A stretch of DNA of 64,000 nucleotides from Marinobacter iranensis (GCF_029207565.1 NZ_JANCMW010000016.1:34239-98238), one strand, 5' to 3'; shown: positions 1-8,977, counted from the stretch's first letter. Notes: generated by a model not told the origin, from the letters alone. Made by a program: numbers and translations.

Positions 1-206
1 CGTCCCGCCAGGCCAGTCAGTGCAGAACTGTTGAGGTTCAGACTGTGGGCCAGATCTTTCAGCAGGCACCCTTCGTTGCCGGCCACCAGCAACAACGCCC
101 CCACCTGGGTCACGGAAATGCCCAGTGCTTGTTCACTACGCTGGTCGGCGTGTTTGTAAACACGGTGGCGTGCCTTGTTGAGCAGATAGAAAAAACGCTT
201 GTCCAT
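1..206 (-). CDS. MarR-family transcriptional regulator, N-terminal part (runs off window)
   Basis: Reading the minus strand from the ATG at 206 gives 68 residues beginning MDKRFFYLLNKARHRVYKHA and continuing through a helix-turn-helix-like stretch (ISVTQVGALLLVAGNEG, then LLKDLAHSLNLNSSALTGL). This is the pattern of the first helices and DNA-binding region of MarR-type regulators, whose recognition helix follows a motif of this kind. The C-terminus lies outside the window, so ligand and target cannot be judged. A pair of short palindromes lies directly upstream (220-258), which would suit autoregulation. Family assignment is from pattern recognition only. Confidence 0.7.
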   Translation of the reverse strand, partial: MDKRFFYLLNKARHRVYKHADQRSEQALGISVTQVGALLLVAGNEGCLLKDLAHSLNLNSSALTGLAG

Positions 207-219
207 AATTCCGCCAGTT

Positions 220-258
220 ACTTCATATGTGAAGCAAATATACTACGCATGTGAAGTA
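220..258. promoter_or_regulatory. Putative operator: two adjacent inverted repeats upstream of the MarR-like gene
   Basis: CTTCATATGTGAAG (221-234) has perfect CTTCA/TGAAG arms. TACTACGCATGTGAAGTA (241-258) is an imperfect second copy centred 22 bp away, about two helical turns. They sit 14-52 bp upstream of the regulator start at 206 and face the metallopeptidase gene on the other side. MarR proteins typically bind such palindromes as dimers; the link is inference. Confidence 0.5.
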
Positions 259-349
259 AATGGCAATCGCAGCCAATACCCTACCTCGTTGGACACTATG
301 CGCAGCTAGTTCCTATACTCGAAGTCCATTCCGCTGGAAGACTTTCTTT

Positions 350-1315
350 ATGCGCGTTTTCGCAAACCCTGTCGGTTCCGGCTCCCTCTGGTTTGATAAT
401 CTTGCCACCGCGGACGGAACCCCCGTCGCTTACGATCCCCAGGCGCGGGCTTTCCTGCCCATGCCACCCTTCTGTGCCAATCGGGATGTGATTGGCTGTA
501 ACTGGATTGCGCCAGAGCAAGGTGCTTTTTGCCGCTCCTGTGCCATGACGGCGCTGGCGCCGGACCCGTCCATCCATAACGCTATTCCCAACTGGGCACA
601 AACCGAGGCGGCCAAACGCTGGGTGATTGACAACCTTGGCCGCTGGCACTGGTTCCGCCCGGAAGATCCGGGTGCGCGACCGGTGTTCCACATGCTCGCC
701 GAAGGCCCCACTCCGGTTCCCATGGGTCATGCACAGGGCGTGGTCACCATCAGCGTGGCCGAGGCCGACCCGGTGCTGCGCACCACTCGCCGTGAGGCTC
801 TGGAAGAGCCCTATAGGACCATGATCGGCCACATGCGCCATGAGATTGCCCACATGCTCTGGTGGCGCCTGAGCCTGCGTGAGGACTTCCTGGACGCTTT
901 TCGGGCAATGTTCGGTGATGAACGCATCAGCTACCCCGGAGCACTGCAGCACCATTACGAGAACGGCCCGCCGCAGGACTGGAAGCTGTATTACCTGACC
1001 AGCTATGCCTCCGCACATCCCCATGAAGACTGGGCCGAGACCGCTGCCCACCTGCTGCACCTGACGGACCTGACCGACAGCTTCGTGGCGTCCGGACTGA
1101 CTTCGCCGCAAGTGCCGGGCCCCAACTGGGACCCGTATTCCGAACCGGACGCCCAGCGGCTGATTCATATTGCGGCTTCAATCGCGGTGGGCGTGAACCA
1201 CGTCAACCGGTCGATGGGGCTGTCGGATCTGTATCCTTTTGTGCTGTCGGACTTTGCCCGCCACAAGCTTGCCTTTGTGCATGACTGGCTGCGCAGAGGG
1301 GCCCAAGGGCTCTAA
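350..1315 (+). CDS. Putative zinc metallopeptidase (DUF2248 / Peptidase_Mx type)
   Basis: A 321-residue product is predicted from ATG 350; the frame is open upstream to 260, but MRVFANPVGSGSLWF matches the usual N-terminus of this family. The gluzincin-like motif HEIAH is near residues 164-168, followed by the conserved region HPHEDWAETAAHLLH, with the second Glu and His expected to complete the metal site. Cys42, Cys50, Cys61 and Cys64 keep the second zinc-ribbon half. Family members usually begin with a CxxC ribbon (F-x-C-P-x-C-G); here the matching positions are A, N and S, so the first ribbon half is lost. Substrates of this family are not established. The gene stands alone, 63 bp before the glutamate-synthase-like gene. 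Confidence 0.75.
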   Translation: MRVFANPVGSGSLWFDNLATADGTPVAYDPQARAFLPMPPFCANRDVIGCNWIAPEQGAFCRSCAMTALAPDPSIHNAIPNWAQTEAAKRWVIDNLGRWHWFRPEDPGARPVFHMLAEGPTPVPMGHAQGVVTISVAEADPVLRTTRREALEEPYRTMIGHMRHEIAHMLWWRLSLREDFLDAFRAMFGDERISYPGALQHHYENGPPQDWKLYYLTSYASAHPHEDWAETAAHLLHLTDLTDSFVASGLTSPQVPGPNWDPYSEPDAQRLIHIAASIAVGVNHVNRSMGLSDLYPFVLSDFARHKLAFVHDWLRRGAQGL

Positions 1316-1377
1316 CCAAGCTATAATCCGTTAACGGGCCTCGGCGTCATCTTTGGAACTGAACAAGGAGCCAGCTC

Positions 1378-2946
1378 ATGAGCAACCCTGTAATTGCAGA
1401 CAACAAGCCAAAGAAAGTGTCGCTGAAAAAGGGCAAGGAGTACCTGTTCTGCGTCTGCGGCCGCTCCAATGACCAGCCTTTCTGTGACGGTTCGCATGCC
1501 GATACGGATCTCACTCCCAAAAGCTTTACTCCCGAAGAAGACGAGGAGGCTGTGCTGTGCCAGTGCAAACACACTCACGATGCCCCCTACTGCGACGGCA
1601 CCCATAACCAGTTCAGCAAAGACCAGGTGGGAAAGGAAGGGCCCGACCAGAAGGGCGAAGCAAGCGAAAAAAGCGGGGTTTCGGATAAGCCCCCGGAGGC
1701 AAAGGCAACACAGGATGAACCAACCGTTGCGTTCATTCACCAGCTTGCCCGCGAAGGCCTCAGCGAAATGGGCCCGCATGGCCCCACAACGGCCATGGGC
1801 GTTCCCCGCCATACACTGCCCCATTGGGATGACTTGCAGCTCATGGTGGCCCAGTTGGCCACCAAACCGTTAATGGAAGACGCTGAAGTGGCCACTGAAC
1901 TGGTCATCGGCCCGGAAGCGAAAAAGCCCCTGACCCTGAGTATGCCACTGTTCGTATCCGACATGAGCTTTGGGGCACTTTCCGAAGAGGCCAAGATCGC
2001 GCTGGCACGCGGTGCCGAGATGGCGGGCACCGGTATTTGCTCCGGCGAGGGCGGCATGCTGCCTGAGGAACAGCAGGAAAATTCCCGGTATTTCTATGAA
2101 CTGGCCAGCGCAAAGTTCGGCTATGACGAAAAGCTGCTGGAAAAGATTCAGGCGTTCCACTTCAAGGGTGGTCAGGGCGCAAAAACGGGCACGGGCGGTC
2201 ACCTGCCCGGCAACAAGAACACCGGCAAGATCTCGGAAGTGCGGGGCATCAAGGAGGGAGAGACGGTAACCTCTCCGCCCACCTTCGAGGATTTACGATC
2301 GGTGGAGGATTTCCAGCAATTCGCCAAACGGGTACGGGATATTACCGGTGGTATCCCTGTGGGCTTCAAGCTCAGCGCCAATCATATTGAACGGGATGTG
2401 CAGTTTGCCCTGGATGCCGGCGCGGATTACATCATCCTGGATGGCAGGGGTGGCGCCACCGGTGCCGCACCGGAAATTTTCAGGGACCACATCAGTGTGC
2501 CCACCATACCGGCCCTCGCCCGGGCGCGACGCTACCTGGATGACCACGGTGCCAGTGGCCGGGTTACCCTGATTGTCACCGGCGGCCTTCGGGTGCCGAT
2601 TGATTTCGTCAAGGCCATGGCCTTGGGTGCTGACGGCGTTGCCATTGCCAACAGCGCTATTCAATCCATTGGATGTGTTGCCGCCCGGATCTGCAATACC
2701 AACAACTGCCCCGCCGGGGTGGCCACCCAGAGGAAAGACCTTAGGCAAAGGCTCAATGTGGATACGTCTTCCAAACAGCTGAAGAACTTCCTTGAGGCCT
2801 CGGTTTCGCTGATGCAGGTAATGGCCAGGGCCTGCGGCCACGACAGCCTCAGCCAGTTCAACAAGGAGGACCTGGCGACCTGGCACCGGGAGATGGCGCT
2901 GCTGAGCGGCGTTCGCTATGCGGGGCTGATGGACCCTTCCGCCTGA
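1378..2946 (+). CDS. FMN-binding glutamate synthase-related protein with two N-terminal CDGSH domains
   Basis: This 522-residue protein starts at ATG 1378 behind AAGGAG (about 1364-1369). Two CDGSH iron-sulfur motifs open it: C25-x-C27 ... FCDGSH (C36, H40) and C61-x-C63 ... YCDGTH (C72, H76), each a 3Cys-1His [2Fe-2S] ligand set. From about residue 170 it resembles the FMN/(alpha/beta)8 domain of glutamate synthase large subunits (GEGGMLPEEQ, GGQGAKTGTGGHLPG, DGRGGATGAAP, NNCPAGVATQ). The glutaminase domain and small subunit are absent, so it is not a complete glutamate synthase. Such stand-alone proteins are common in Proteobacteria, with unproven reaction; an FMN-dependent oxidoreductase fed electrons by the CDGSH clusters is the natural inference. 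Confidence 0.85.
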   Translation: MSNPVIADNKPKKVSLKKGKEYLFCVCGRSNDQPFCDGSHADTDLTPKSFTPEEDEEAVLCQCKHTHDAPYCDGTHNQFSKDQVGKEGPDQKGEASEKSGVSDKPPEAKATQDEPTVAFIHQLAREGLSEMGPHGPTTAMGVPRHTLPHWDDLQLMVAQLATKPLMEDAEVATELVIGPEAKKPLTLSMPLFVSDMSFGALSEEAKIALARGAEMAGTGICSGEGGMLPEEQQENSRYFYELASAKFGYDEKLLEKIQAFHFKGGQGAKTGTGGHLPGNKNTGKISEVRGIKEGETVTSPPTFEDLRSVEDFQQFAKRVRDITGGIPVGFKLSANHIERDVQFALDAGADYIILDGRGGATGAAPEIFRDHISVPTIPALARARRYLDDHGASGRVTLIVTGGLRVPIDFVKAMALGADGVAIANSAIQSIGCVAARICNTNNCPAGVATQRKDLRQRLNVDTSSKQLKNFLEASVSLMQVMARACGHDSLSQFNKEDLATWHREMALLSGVRYAGLMDPSA

Positions 2947-3035
2947 GGGGGAGCCTATAGCCTCAGTCCGCGTCTACAATTAGAATCAGCTGAAACGCCG
3001 TTACGATTCACCGGGCACATTTAAAGGAGATCACG

Positions 3036-4052
3036 ATGACCATTCAGGACGAACTCAACGCAACAATTCAGAATCTGGTTCAACCGGGCAGGGGCATTCT
3101 GGCAGCGGATGAAAGCAACCCCACCATTGCCAAGCGCTTCAAGGCTGTTGGTGTTGAGTCCACGGAAGAGAACCGACGACAGTACCGTAGCTTGATTCTG
3201 GGAGCGCCCGGGCTGGGTGAATTTGTCAGTGGCGTGATCCTGTTTGAGGAAACCCTGGAGCAGCATGCGAACGATGGCACCTCCCTACCCTCACTGGCCG
3301 CAAACCAGGGCGTCGTTCCCGGTATTAAGGTGGATAAAGGCAAGGGCCCGATGGTGAATACGCCGGGCGATGAAATTACCGAAGGTCTGGATGGACTGGC
3401 TGACCGTCTTGAGCATTACAAAAAACTGGGTGCGCGCTTCGCCAAGTGGCGCAACGTCTATCACATTACTAATGTAAACCCGAGCCGCGCCGCCATTGAG
3501 GCAAATGCCGAAGTTCTGGCCCGGTATGCCGCCATTTGCCAGTCCTGCGGAGTGGTGCCTATTGTCGAGCCGGAAGTGCTGATCGACGGCGGCCATACCA
3601 TCGAACGCAGTGCAGACGTCAACGAGGCCGTTATCAACGAAGTTTTCCAGGCCCTACGTCGTCATCGTGTGGAGCTGGAAACCATGATCCTCAAGCCCAG
3701 CATGGTCACTCCAGGCAATGCCATCGGTGAAAAGGCGAGCCCGGAAGAAGTTGCAGAGCACACCCTGCGGGTGTTCCGGCGCGTGGTGCCGGCGGCGGTT
3801 CCCGGTATCAATTTCCTTTCCGGCGGCCAGACACCCGAGGAAGCAACCCTGAACCTGAACGCCATGAACAGTGGCACTTCGCTGCCATGGATACTGAGCT
3901 TTTCTTACGGTCGGGCACTTCAGGAACCTGCCCAGAAAGCCTGGGCAGGCATATCCTCAAACCGCGATGCTGCGCGGGCCGCTCTCGTAAAACGGGCAAA
4001 ACTGAATAGCCTTGCAACCCTGGGGCGCTATTCAGCGGATATGGAAGGCTGA
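3036..4052 (+). CDS. fba: Fructose-bisphosphate aldolase, class I
   Basis: The product has 338 residues and starts at ATG 3036 with a good AAAGGAG site (3024-3030). It has the class I signature set: GRGILAADESNPTIAKRF near the N-terminus, KWRNVYHI mid-protein, VEPEVLIDG, and METMILKPSMVTPG, which carries the Schiff-base lysine near residue 218. It cleaves or condenses fructose 1,6-bisphosphate with glyceraldehyde-3-phosphate and dihydroxyacetone phosphate in the cytoplasm without a metal. Here it is a single gene, converging on an exported hydrolase, so it may serve gluconeogenesis in an organism living on organic acids; that physiological role is inference. Confidence 0.95.
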   Translation: MTIQDELNATIQNLVQPGRGILAADESNPTIAKRFKAVGVESTEENRRQYRSLILGAPGLGEFVSGVILFEETLEQHANDGTSLPSLAANQGVVPGIKVDKGKGPMVNTPGDEITEGLDGLADRLEHYKKLGARFAKWRNVYHITNVNPSRAAIEANAEVLARYAAICQSCGVVPIVEPEVLIDGGHTIERSADVNEAVINEVFQALRRHRVELETMILKPSMVTPGNAIGEKASPEEVAEHTLRVFRRVVPAAVPGINFLSGGQTPEEATLNLNAMNSGTSLPWILSFSYGRALQEPAQKAWAGISSNRDAARAALVKRAKLNSLATLGRYSADMEG

Positions 4053-4073
4053 CCGGAAGAGCCAGCCTTCCGG
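4043..4073. terminator. Possible bidirectional hairpin between convergent genes
   Basis: Two mutually exclusive stems overlap here: GGAAGGCT (4043-4050) with AGCCTTCC (4064-4071), and CCGGAAG (4053-4059) with CTTCCGG (4067-4073). They span the aldolase stop codon and end just before the stop of the convergent hydrolase. No T-run follows, so termination is a guess based on position. Confidence 0.35.
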
Positions 4074-4074
4074 C

Positions 4075-5064
4075 TTAACAACCCTCTGTGCAGCTCGCGC
4101 TGCCATCGAAGCTCATGGTTTTCCCGCTCAGGGGAACATGGACTGGCACTGAAGAGAGGCTGACGAACTGGCCGGTGCGCGTGTTTTCGCGCACCGCCCC
4201 CTTTTCCGTGGCGGCCTCATTGGCATGGGACGCGATGACGGCTTTCGGGCGAATGAGGTCATTGATCACGTAGGCTGCTTCTTTCGGTCCGGTGGTGAAG
4301 GTGTCGCCGATATTCATAACCACCAGCTCGGCGCCATAGTGTTCGTTGACCACCAGTTTCTGTTCGGCAGTGATACCGGTGTCCCCCGACAGATACACCA
4401 CCAGCCCGTTGGAAAAGGTCAGCACATAGCCGGTGGGCGGCCCTACGCTGGCGCCCACCCCCGCCGCTTTAAGGTGTTCAGCCAATGGGCCGGTCAGGAA
4501 TGAGGGGGAAACGCCGTTACTATGAACCGCAGGGACGGTAGCGATTGCCACACCACCAACCTCCCGCTCGCCACCAAAGCGCACAAGCAGGGAGTTTGCA
4601 GGATCACCACCGCCATCCTTCAGTTTGGCGGCAAAAAACGCGGGCATTTCACTGCCGGTGACGACCTTCGCCTTGTGTTTCAACGCGATATCCACGGTAT
4701 TGGATTGCGGTAGTGTCGACACTCCAGTATCCGGAGACGCACAACTCCCCTGATTGGTCTCACGGATTCTTTGATCACCCACGTGGTCTCCGTGCATATG
4801 AGAGACCAGGACCACGTCGATATCGCCGAGCCGGGGATCGTCTGGTCCGGCGACGGTTCTGCCCGCATCGTACAGAATCCGGGTGCCATTCGGATCCTCG
4901 AACACCAGCGCCCGGTCACGGCTACAGAACTCGCCATCGTGGCTGCCAAGCGGTGTGACTTTGACGGCCTGCTCATTTGCCTGGGCCGGCATGGCCGCTG
5001 CCAGCAAAAGACATGCAGACGTCCCGGCGACCGCCAGGGCGTTACGGAAATAGACTTGTGACAT
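4075..5064 (-). CDS. Exported metallo-beta-lactamase-fold hydrolase (UlaG-like)
   Basis: This is a 329-residue product. ATG 5064 is chosen because GGGGAGGA precedes it by about 8 nt and a signal peptide follows directly (ALAVAGTSACLLLAAAMPAQA, cleavage near AQA-NE). The metal-binding motif HMHGDH of the metallo-beta-lactamase fold lies around residue 90, with later metal ligands in SGDTG and ASHANE. The overall layout (DVVLVSHMHGDH ... VYLSGDTG ... KAVIASHANE) resembles the UlaG/L-ascorbate lactonase-like MBL branch rather than true beta-lactamases. The substrate is unknown. Three or more Cys residues in the mature part may form disulfides in the periplasm. Confidence 0.8.
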   Translation of the reverse strand: MSQVYFRNALAVAGTSACLLLAAAMPAQANEQAVKVTPLGSHDGEFCSRDRALVFEDPNGTRILYDAGRTVAGPDDPRLGDIDVVLVSHMHGDHVGDQRIRETNQGSCASPDTGVSTLPQSNTVDIALKHKAKVVTGSEMPAFFAAKLKDGGGDPANSLLVRFGGEREVGGVAIATVPAVHSNGVSPSFLTGPLAEHLKAAGVGASVGPPTGYVLTFSNGLVVYLSGDTGITAEQKLVVNEHYGAELVVMNIGDTFTTGPKEAAYVINDLIRPKAVIASHANEAATEKGAVRENTRTGQFVSLSSVPVHVPLSGKTMSFDGSASCTEGC

Positions 5065-5173
5065 GTTGTTCGTCCTCCCCACTCGTTTATTATTGGTACC
5101 CTTACAGATGCGCACGACAGCACCATTGATACCAGTGTAGTCAGCAAGGGGAATCAAAGGTAGGGAGAGGTAG

Positions 5174-6145
5174 TCAGGCTGCGCGGGATTCTGCAACCGT
5201 TGTCGGCTTCTCCAGGCAGGCCATCATGGGCACCACCTGGCGAATCTTGCGGGCTTCCGGCCACAGAGCTTCCGCCTCGGCAAATCCCTGGCGCAGGAAA
5301 TTGAGCCATTGTTTAATGCGGCCGGTCACGTAACGGTCCTCCAGCCAGCCCTGCAGAACGGTGGCGTATTCACGAACCAGCGCCACGGCTTCCGGCCAGG
5401 TCATATCCGCTACTTCTACACCCTGCTGACTTGCCTTTATCTGCCGCGCCAGGTCCGGCCGCGCAATCAGGCCACGGCCGATCATCACATCGTCGCACCC
5501 GGACACATCACGGCATCGCCAGTAATCCGCTACGCTCCAGATCTCTCCATTTGCAATAATAGGGGTTTTCACCGCTTCCCGGGCCCGGGCAATTTCCTCC
5601 CAGTAGGCGGGCGGCTTGTAGCCATCCACTTTGCTACGAGCGTGAATAACAATCTCTTCTGCGCCGGCAGCTTCCAGTGCCTGCGCACAGGCGACACCCA
5701 TTGACCGGTCGTCGTAGCCCAGGCGCATTTTTGCGGTAACCGGCACGTTCACGGGCACTGCCTGGCGCACCGCAGCCACTATCTCGTGCATCAGTTCCGG
5801 CTCGCGCATCAGCACGCAGCCGCCTTTGTGCTTGTTGACGGTTTTGGCCGGGCAGCCAAAGTTGATATCCACCTGGGTTGCGCCCAGTTCAGCGGCTTTC
5901 ACACCATGGCGGGCCAACTGGTGAGGATCAGAGCCCAGCAATTGAACCGCCACGGGTGTACCCACCTCGGTCAGTGACTGGTTGTACAGCTCCGGGGCGT
6001 ACTTGTAGAACACTCGCGGCGGCAGCATACCGTGGGTGACGCGAATGAATTCGGTAACACAGCGATCAATCCCACCGACTTTGGTCAGGGTTTCACGGAT
6101 AGGTGCATCGACCAGCCCTTCCATCGGGGCGAGGATGATTCGCAT
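5174..6145 (-). CDS. dusC: tRNA-dihydrouridine(16) synthase DusC
   Basis: The product has 323 residues from ATG 6145 (GGAGC lies about 6 nt upstream; 15 further codons are open but carry no RBS). MRIILAPMEGLVDAPIRETL begins the FMN TIM barrel. The catalytic Cys98 sits in INFGCPAKTVNKHKGGCVL and donates the proton to the uracil ring; KMRLGYDD, IHARSKVDGYKPPAYW and ANGEIWS line the flavin and tRNA sites. The YKPPAYWE stretch and short C-terminal helical domain point to the DusC subgroup, which reduces U16 of tRNA using NADPH. It is the next gene downstream of katG, but with a strong hairpin between them, and is probably transcribed alone. Confidence 0.9.
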   Translation of the reverse strand: MRIILAPMEGLVDAPIRETLTKVGGIDRCVTEFIRVTHGMLPPRVFYKYAPELYNQSLTEVGTPVAVQLLGSDPHQLARHGVKAAELGATQVDINFGCPAKTVNKHKGGCVLMREPELMHEIVAAVRQAVPVNVPVTAKMRLGYDDRSMGVACAQALEAAGAEEIVIHARSKVDGYKPPAYWEEIARAREAVKTPIIANGEIWSVADYWRCRDVSGCDDVMIGRGLIARPDLARQIKASQQGVEVADMTWPEAVALVREYATVLQGWLEDRYVTGRIKQWLNFLRQGFAEAEALWPEARKIRQVVPMMACLEKPTTVAESRAA

Positions 6146-6235
6146 GAGTGCTCCAGCAGAGATGAGGTCGTTCAGGTTAGAGCTGATCAAAAATCAGGCG
6201 AGGCGGATTGTAAGGAATTTGGCGGGAAGTTGGTA

Positions 6236-6265
6236 GCCGGGCATCCTGAAATCAGGATACCCGGC
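6236..6265. terminator. Strong hairpin between katG and dusC
   Basis: GCCGGGCATCCTGA (6236-6249) pairs with TCAGGATACCCGGC (6252-6265), 14 bp with one A-C mismatch. It begins 26 bp beyond the katG stop on the minus strand. The short T-run is on the plus-strand side (GGGTTTT), so for katG it would be an atypical terminator or an mRNA 3'-end stabiliser. Confidence 0.5.
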
Positions 6266-6290
6266 CGGGTTTTACGACGTTACTGACAGA

Positions 6291-8465
6291 TTATGCCGGT
6301 ACGTCAAAGCGGTCGCTGTTCATGACCTTGGCCCAGGCTGAGACGAAGTCCCGGACAAACTTCTCATGGTTGTCGTCTTGGGCATAAACCTCAGCATAGG
6401 AGCGCAGGATGGAGTGGGAACCGAACACCAGGTCTACCCGGGTAGCGGTCCACTTTTTCTGATCAGTCTTACGGTCGCGAACCTCGTAGAGATTCTCGCC
6501 CACCGACTTCCAGCTGTAGGACATGTCGGTCAGGTTGACGAAGAAATCGTTCGTCAGCTGGCCTTCCCGATCAGTGAACACGCCATGCTTGGTGCCACCG
6601 TGGTTGGTGCCCAGTACCCGCATACCACCGATCAGTACGGTCATCTGGGTTGCGGTCAGCCCCATCAGCTGAGCGCGATCCAGCAACAGCTCTTCCGGCT
6701 TGACCACGTAGTTCTGCTTCTGCCAGTTGCGGAAGCCATCGGCCACCGGTTCCAGAACATCAAACGACTCAGCGTCGGTCATCTCGTCAGTAGCATCACC
6801 ACGGCCTTTCAGGAAAGGTACGTGTACCTCGTAGCCGGCGGCTTTCGCGGCTTTCTCGACACCGACACTCCCGCCCAGTACGATCACATCCGCGATGCTG
6901 GCACCAGTGTCAGCAGAGATCTGCTCATACACTGTCAATATCCTGGCCAGGCGCTCAGGCTCGTTACCCGCCCAGTCTTTCTGGGGAGCAAGGCGGATGC
7001 GGGCGCCGTTGGCACCACCGCGCAAATCCGACCCACGGAAGGTACGGGCGCTGTCCCAAGCGGTGCTGACCATGTCGCTGATGGACAGGCCTGCATCGGC
7101 AATCTTCTCTTTGACCACCTCTTCGATATAGTCAGTGGGGCCAGCAGGAATCGGATCCTGCCAGATCAGATCTTCATCCGGCACTTCCGGACCAATGTAC
7201 CGGGATTTCGGCCCCATATCCCTGTGGGTCAGTTTGAACCAGGCACGAGCAAACGCATCCTGGAACCGCTCCGGATCCTTGCGGAAACCCTCCAGGATCT
7301 TGCGGTACGTCGGATCCACCTTCATGCCCATGTCGGCATCGGTCATGATCGGGTTGTGACGAATGGACGGATCGCTGGCGTCCACCGGCTTGTCTTCTTC
7401 CTTGATGTCCACCGGCTCCCACTGCGAGGCGCCGGCAGGGCTCTTCTTCTGCTCCCACTCGTGGTCCAGCAGCATGTCGAAGTAGCCCATATCGAACTTG
7501 GTCGGCTCGGTTGTCCAGGCACCCTCGATGCCCGAGGTAATGGCGTTGGACGCCCTGCCCTGCATGTTGGGGTTGTCCCAGCCAAGGCCCTGGCCGACGA
7601 CATCTGACCCTTCCGGTTCGGCACCCAGGGCACCGGCATCGCCGTTGCCGTGACACTTGCCAACGGTGTGACCACCCACGGTCAGTGCCGCAGTCTCTTC
7701 ATCGTCCATGGCCATCCGGGCGAAGGTTTCACGCACCTGGGCGGCGGTCTTCATGGGGTCGGGCTTACCATTGACACCTTCCGGGTTCACGTAGATCAGA
7801 CCCATCTGTACGGCGGCCAATGGGTTTTCCATGGTTTCCGGCTTACCGACGTCTTCGTAGCGCTCATCAGAGGGCGCCAACCACTCTTTCTCGGCCCCCC
7901 AGTAAATGTCTTTTTCAGGGTGCCAGATATCTTCCCGGCCGAACGAGAAACCGAAGGTCTTGAGCCCCATGGATTCATAGGCAACGTTACCCGCCAGGAT
8001 CATCAGGTCAGCCCAACTGATCTTGTTGCCATACTTTTTCTTGATTGGCCACAGCAAACGACGAGCCTTGTCCAGGCTCGCGTTGTCTGGCCAGGAAGCG
8101 ATAGGGGCGAAGCGCTGGTTGCCGGAACCGCCGCCACCGCGGCCGTCGGCCATACGGTAGGTACCGGCAGAGTGCCAGGCCATACGGATCATGAAGCCGC
8201 CGTAGTGACCCCAGTCGGCCGGCCACCACTCCTGGCTGTCAGTCATAAGAGCATGCAGGTCCTGCTTGATAGCATCGAAGTCCAGCTTGCGGACTTCTTC
8301 CCGATAGTCGAAACCCTCGTCCATCGGGTTGGTTTTGCCATCGTGTTGATGGAGGATGTCGAGGTTGATGGATTCAGGCCACCAGCCGGTCACGCTCTGG
8401 CTGCTGGTCGTGTTGGCACCGTGCATGACCGGGCACTTTCCGCCTGAACTGTTGTTCTGGGTCAT
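6291..8465 (-). CDS. katG: Catalase-peroxidase (HPI)
   Basis: This 724-residue bifunctional catalase/peroxidase starts at ATG 8465 behind GGAGAGAGAA. Distal-site Arg94, Trp97 and His98 lie in RMAWHSAGTYRMADGRGG. The proximal haem ligand is the His of GGHTVGKCHG. The Met-Tyr-Trp crosslink residues needed for catalase activity are all present: Trp97, the Tyr of LIYVNPEG, and the Met 15 residues before the proximal His (ARMAMDD). The second, haem-free peroxidase-like half is complete. It detoxifies hydrogen peroxide. The 278 bp upstream are AT-rich; a CTATAG-containing stretch near 8523-8528 could be part of an OxyR site, but the full repeat cannot be shown by eye. Confidence 0.97.
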   Translation of the reverse strand: MTQNNSSGGKCPVMHGANTTSSQSVTGWWPESINLDILHQHDGKTNPMDEGFDYREEVRKLDFDAIKQDLHALMTDSQEWWPADWGHYGGFMIRMAWHSAGTYRMADGRGGGGSGNQRFAPIASWPDNASLDKARRLLWPIKKKYGNKISWADLMILAGNVAYESMGLKTFGFSFGREDIWHPEKDIYWGAEKEWLAPSDERYEDVGKPETMENPLAAVQMGLIYVNPEGVNGKPDPMKTAAQVRETFARMAMDDEETAALTVGGHTVGKCHGNGDAGALGAEPEGSDVVGQGLGWDNPNMQGRASNAITSGIEGAWTTEPTKFDMGYFDMLLDHEWEQKKSPAGASQWEPVDIKEEDKPVDASDPSIRHNPIMTDADMGMKVDPTYRKILEGFRKDPERFQDAFARAWFKLTHRDMGPKSRYIGPEVPDEDLIWQDPIPAGPTDYIEEVVKEKIADAGLSISDMVSTAWDSARTFRGSDLRGGANGARIRLAPQKDWAGNEPERLARILTVYEQISADTGASIADVIVLGGSVGVEKAAKAAGYEVHVPFLKGRGDATDEMTDAESFDVLEPVADGFRNWQKQNYVVKPEELLLDRAQLMGLTATQMTVLIGGMRVLGTNHGGTKHGVFTDREGQLTNDFFVNLTDMSYSWKSVGENLYEVRDRKTDQKKWTATRVDLVFGSHSILRSYAEVYAQDDNHEKFVRDFVSAWAKVMNSDRFDVPA

Positions 8466-8743
8466 TTCTCTCTCCTGATTCGGTTTGGCAAAACGACACT
8501 ACTTTTAAGTAAGCATCACTAACTATAGGACAAAAAATGTGCTCTGCTCTGAGTATTTATTATGTCCCGGATAGTGAATGCCTATCGGCTTTCCCGCAGG
8601 CCTCAACGGCCTTTTTCGGACCTATTGAGCGCAAGCAAGATTGCTTTAACGACTCAACGTTAACGCGAGGCAGGACGCTTAATACAATTAATTAAAAATA
8701 AAAACCTGAAAGCTTTTGCCAATAACAAGGGCAATGCAAACGC

Positions 8744-8962
8744 TTAAAGTCTTTCAATGGAGGTGAATTTTCCGGCATCGTCGAAAAAAATCCGGAAACT
8801 GCCGCGGATACCATCTTTGAGGTAGAAGCGGGAAAGGATACGGGCCGGGAAGCGGACAGAGCGTCCGTCCCGGGCCGTGGTGTGGACATCGGTGGCGGTG
8901 CCTTCGTAAAGCTTTATCCACTCATCAGGGCTGATGTCGACGTCCACAATTATCTGCTGCAT
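8744..8962 (-). CDS. DUF2835 family protein
   Basis: A 72-residue protein, MQQIIVDVDISPDEWIKLYE..., ends in the conserved tail FRIFFDDAGKFTSIERL. The central TARDGRSVRFPARIL block and the whole length match the small DUF2835 family of gammaproteobacteria. No function is known for the family. No signal or membrane segment is visible, so it is probably cytosolic. It is followed on the same strand by katG 278 bp on, and preceded by a cluster of short palindromic repeats. Confidence 0.85.
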   Translation of the reverse strand: MQQIIVDVDISPDEWIKLYEGTATDVHTTARDGRSVRFPARILSRFYLKDGIRGSFRIFFDDAGKFTSIERL

Positions 8963-8977
8963 TACATCCTGGCACTG

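Noticed and set aside
6366..8447. Long plus-strand open frames opposite katG (413 and 265 codons)
   Set aside because: They are antisense to a clear, fully conserved catalase-peroxidase and have no recognisable motifs or RBS; high GC produces such shadows.
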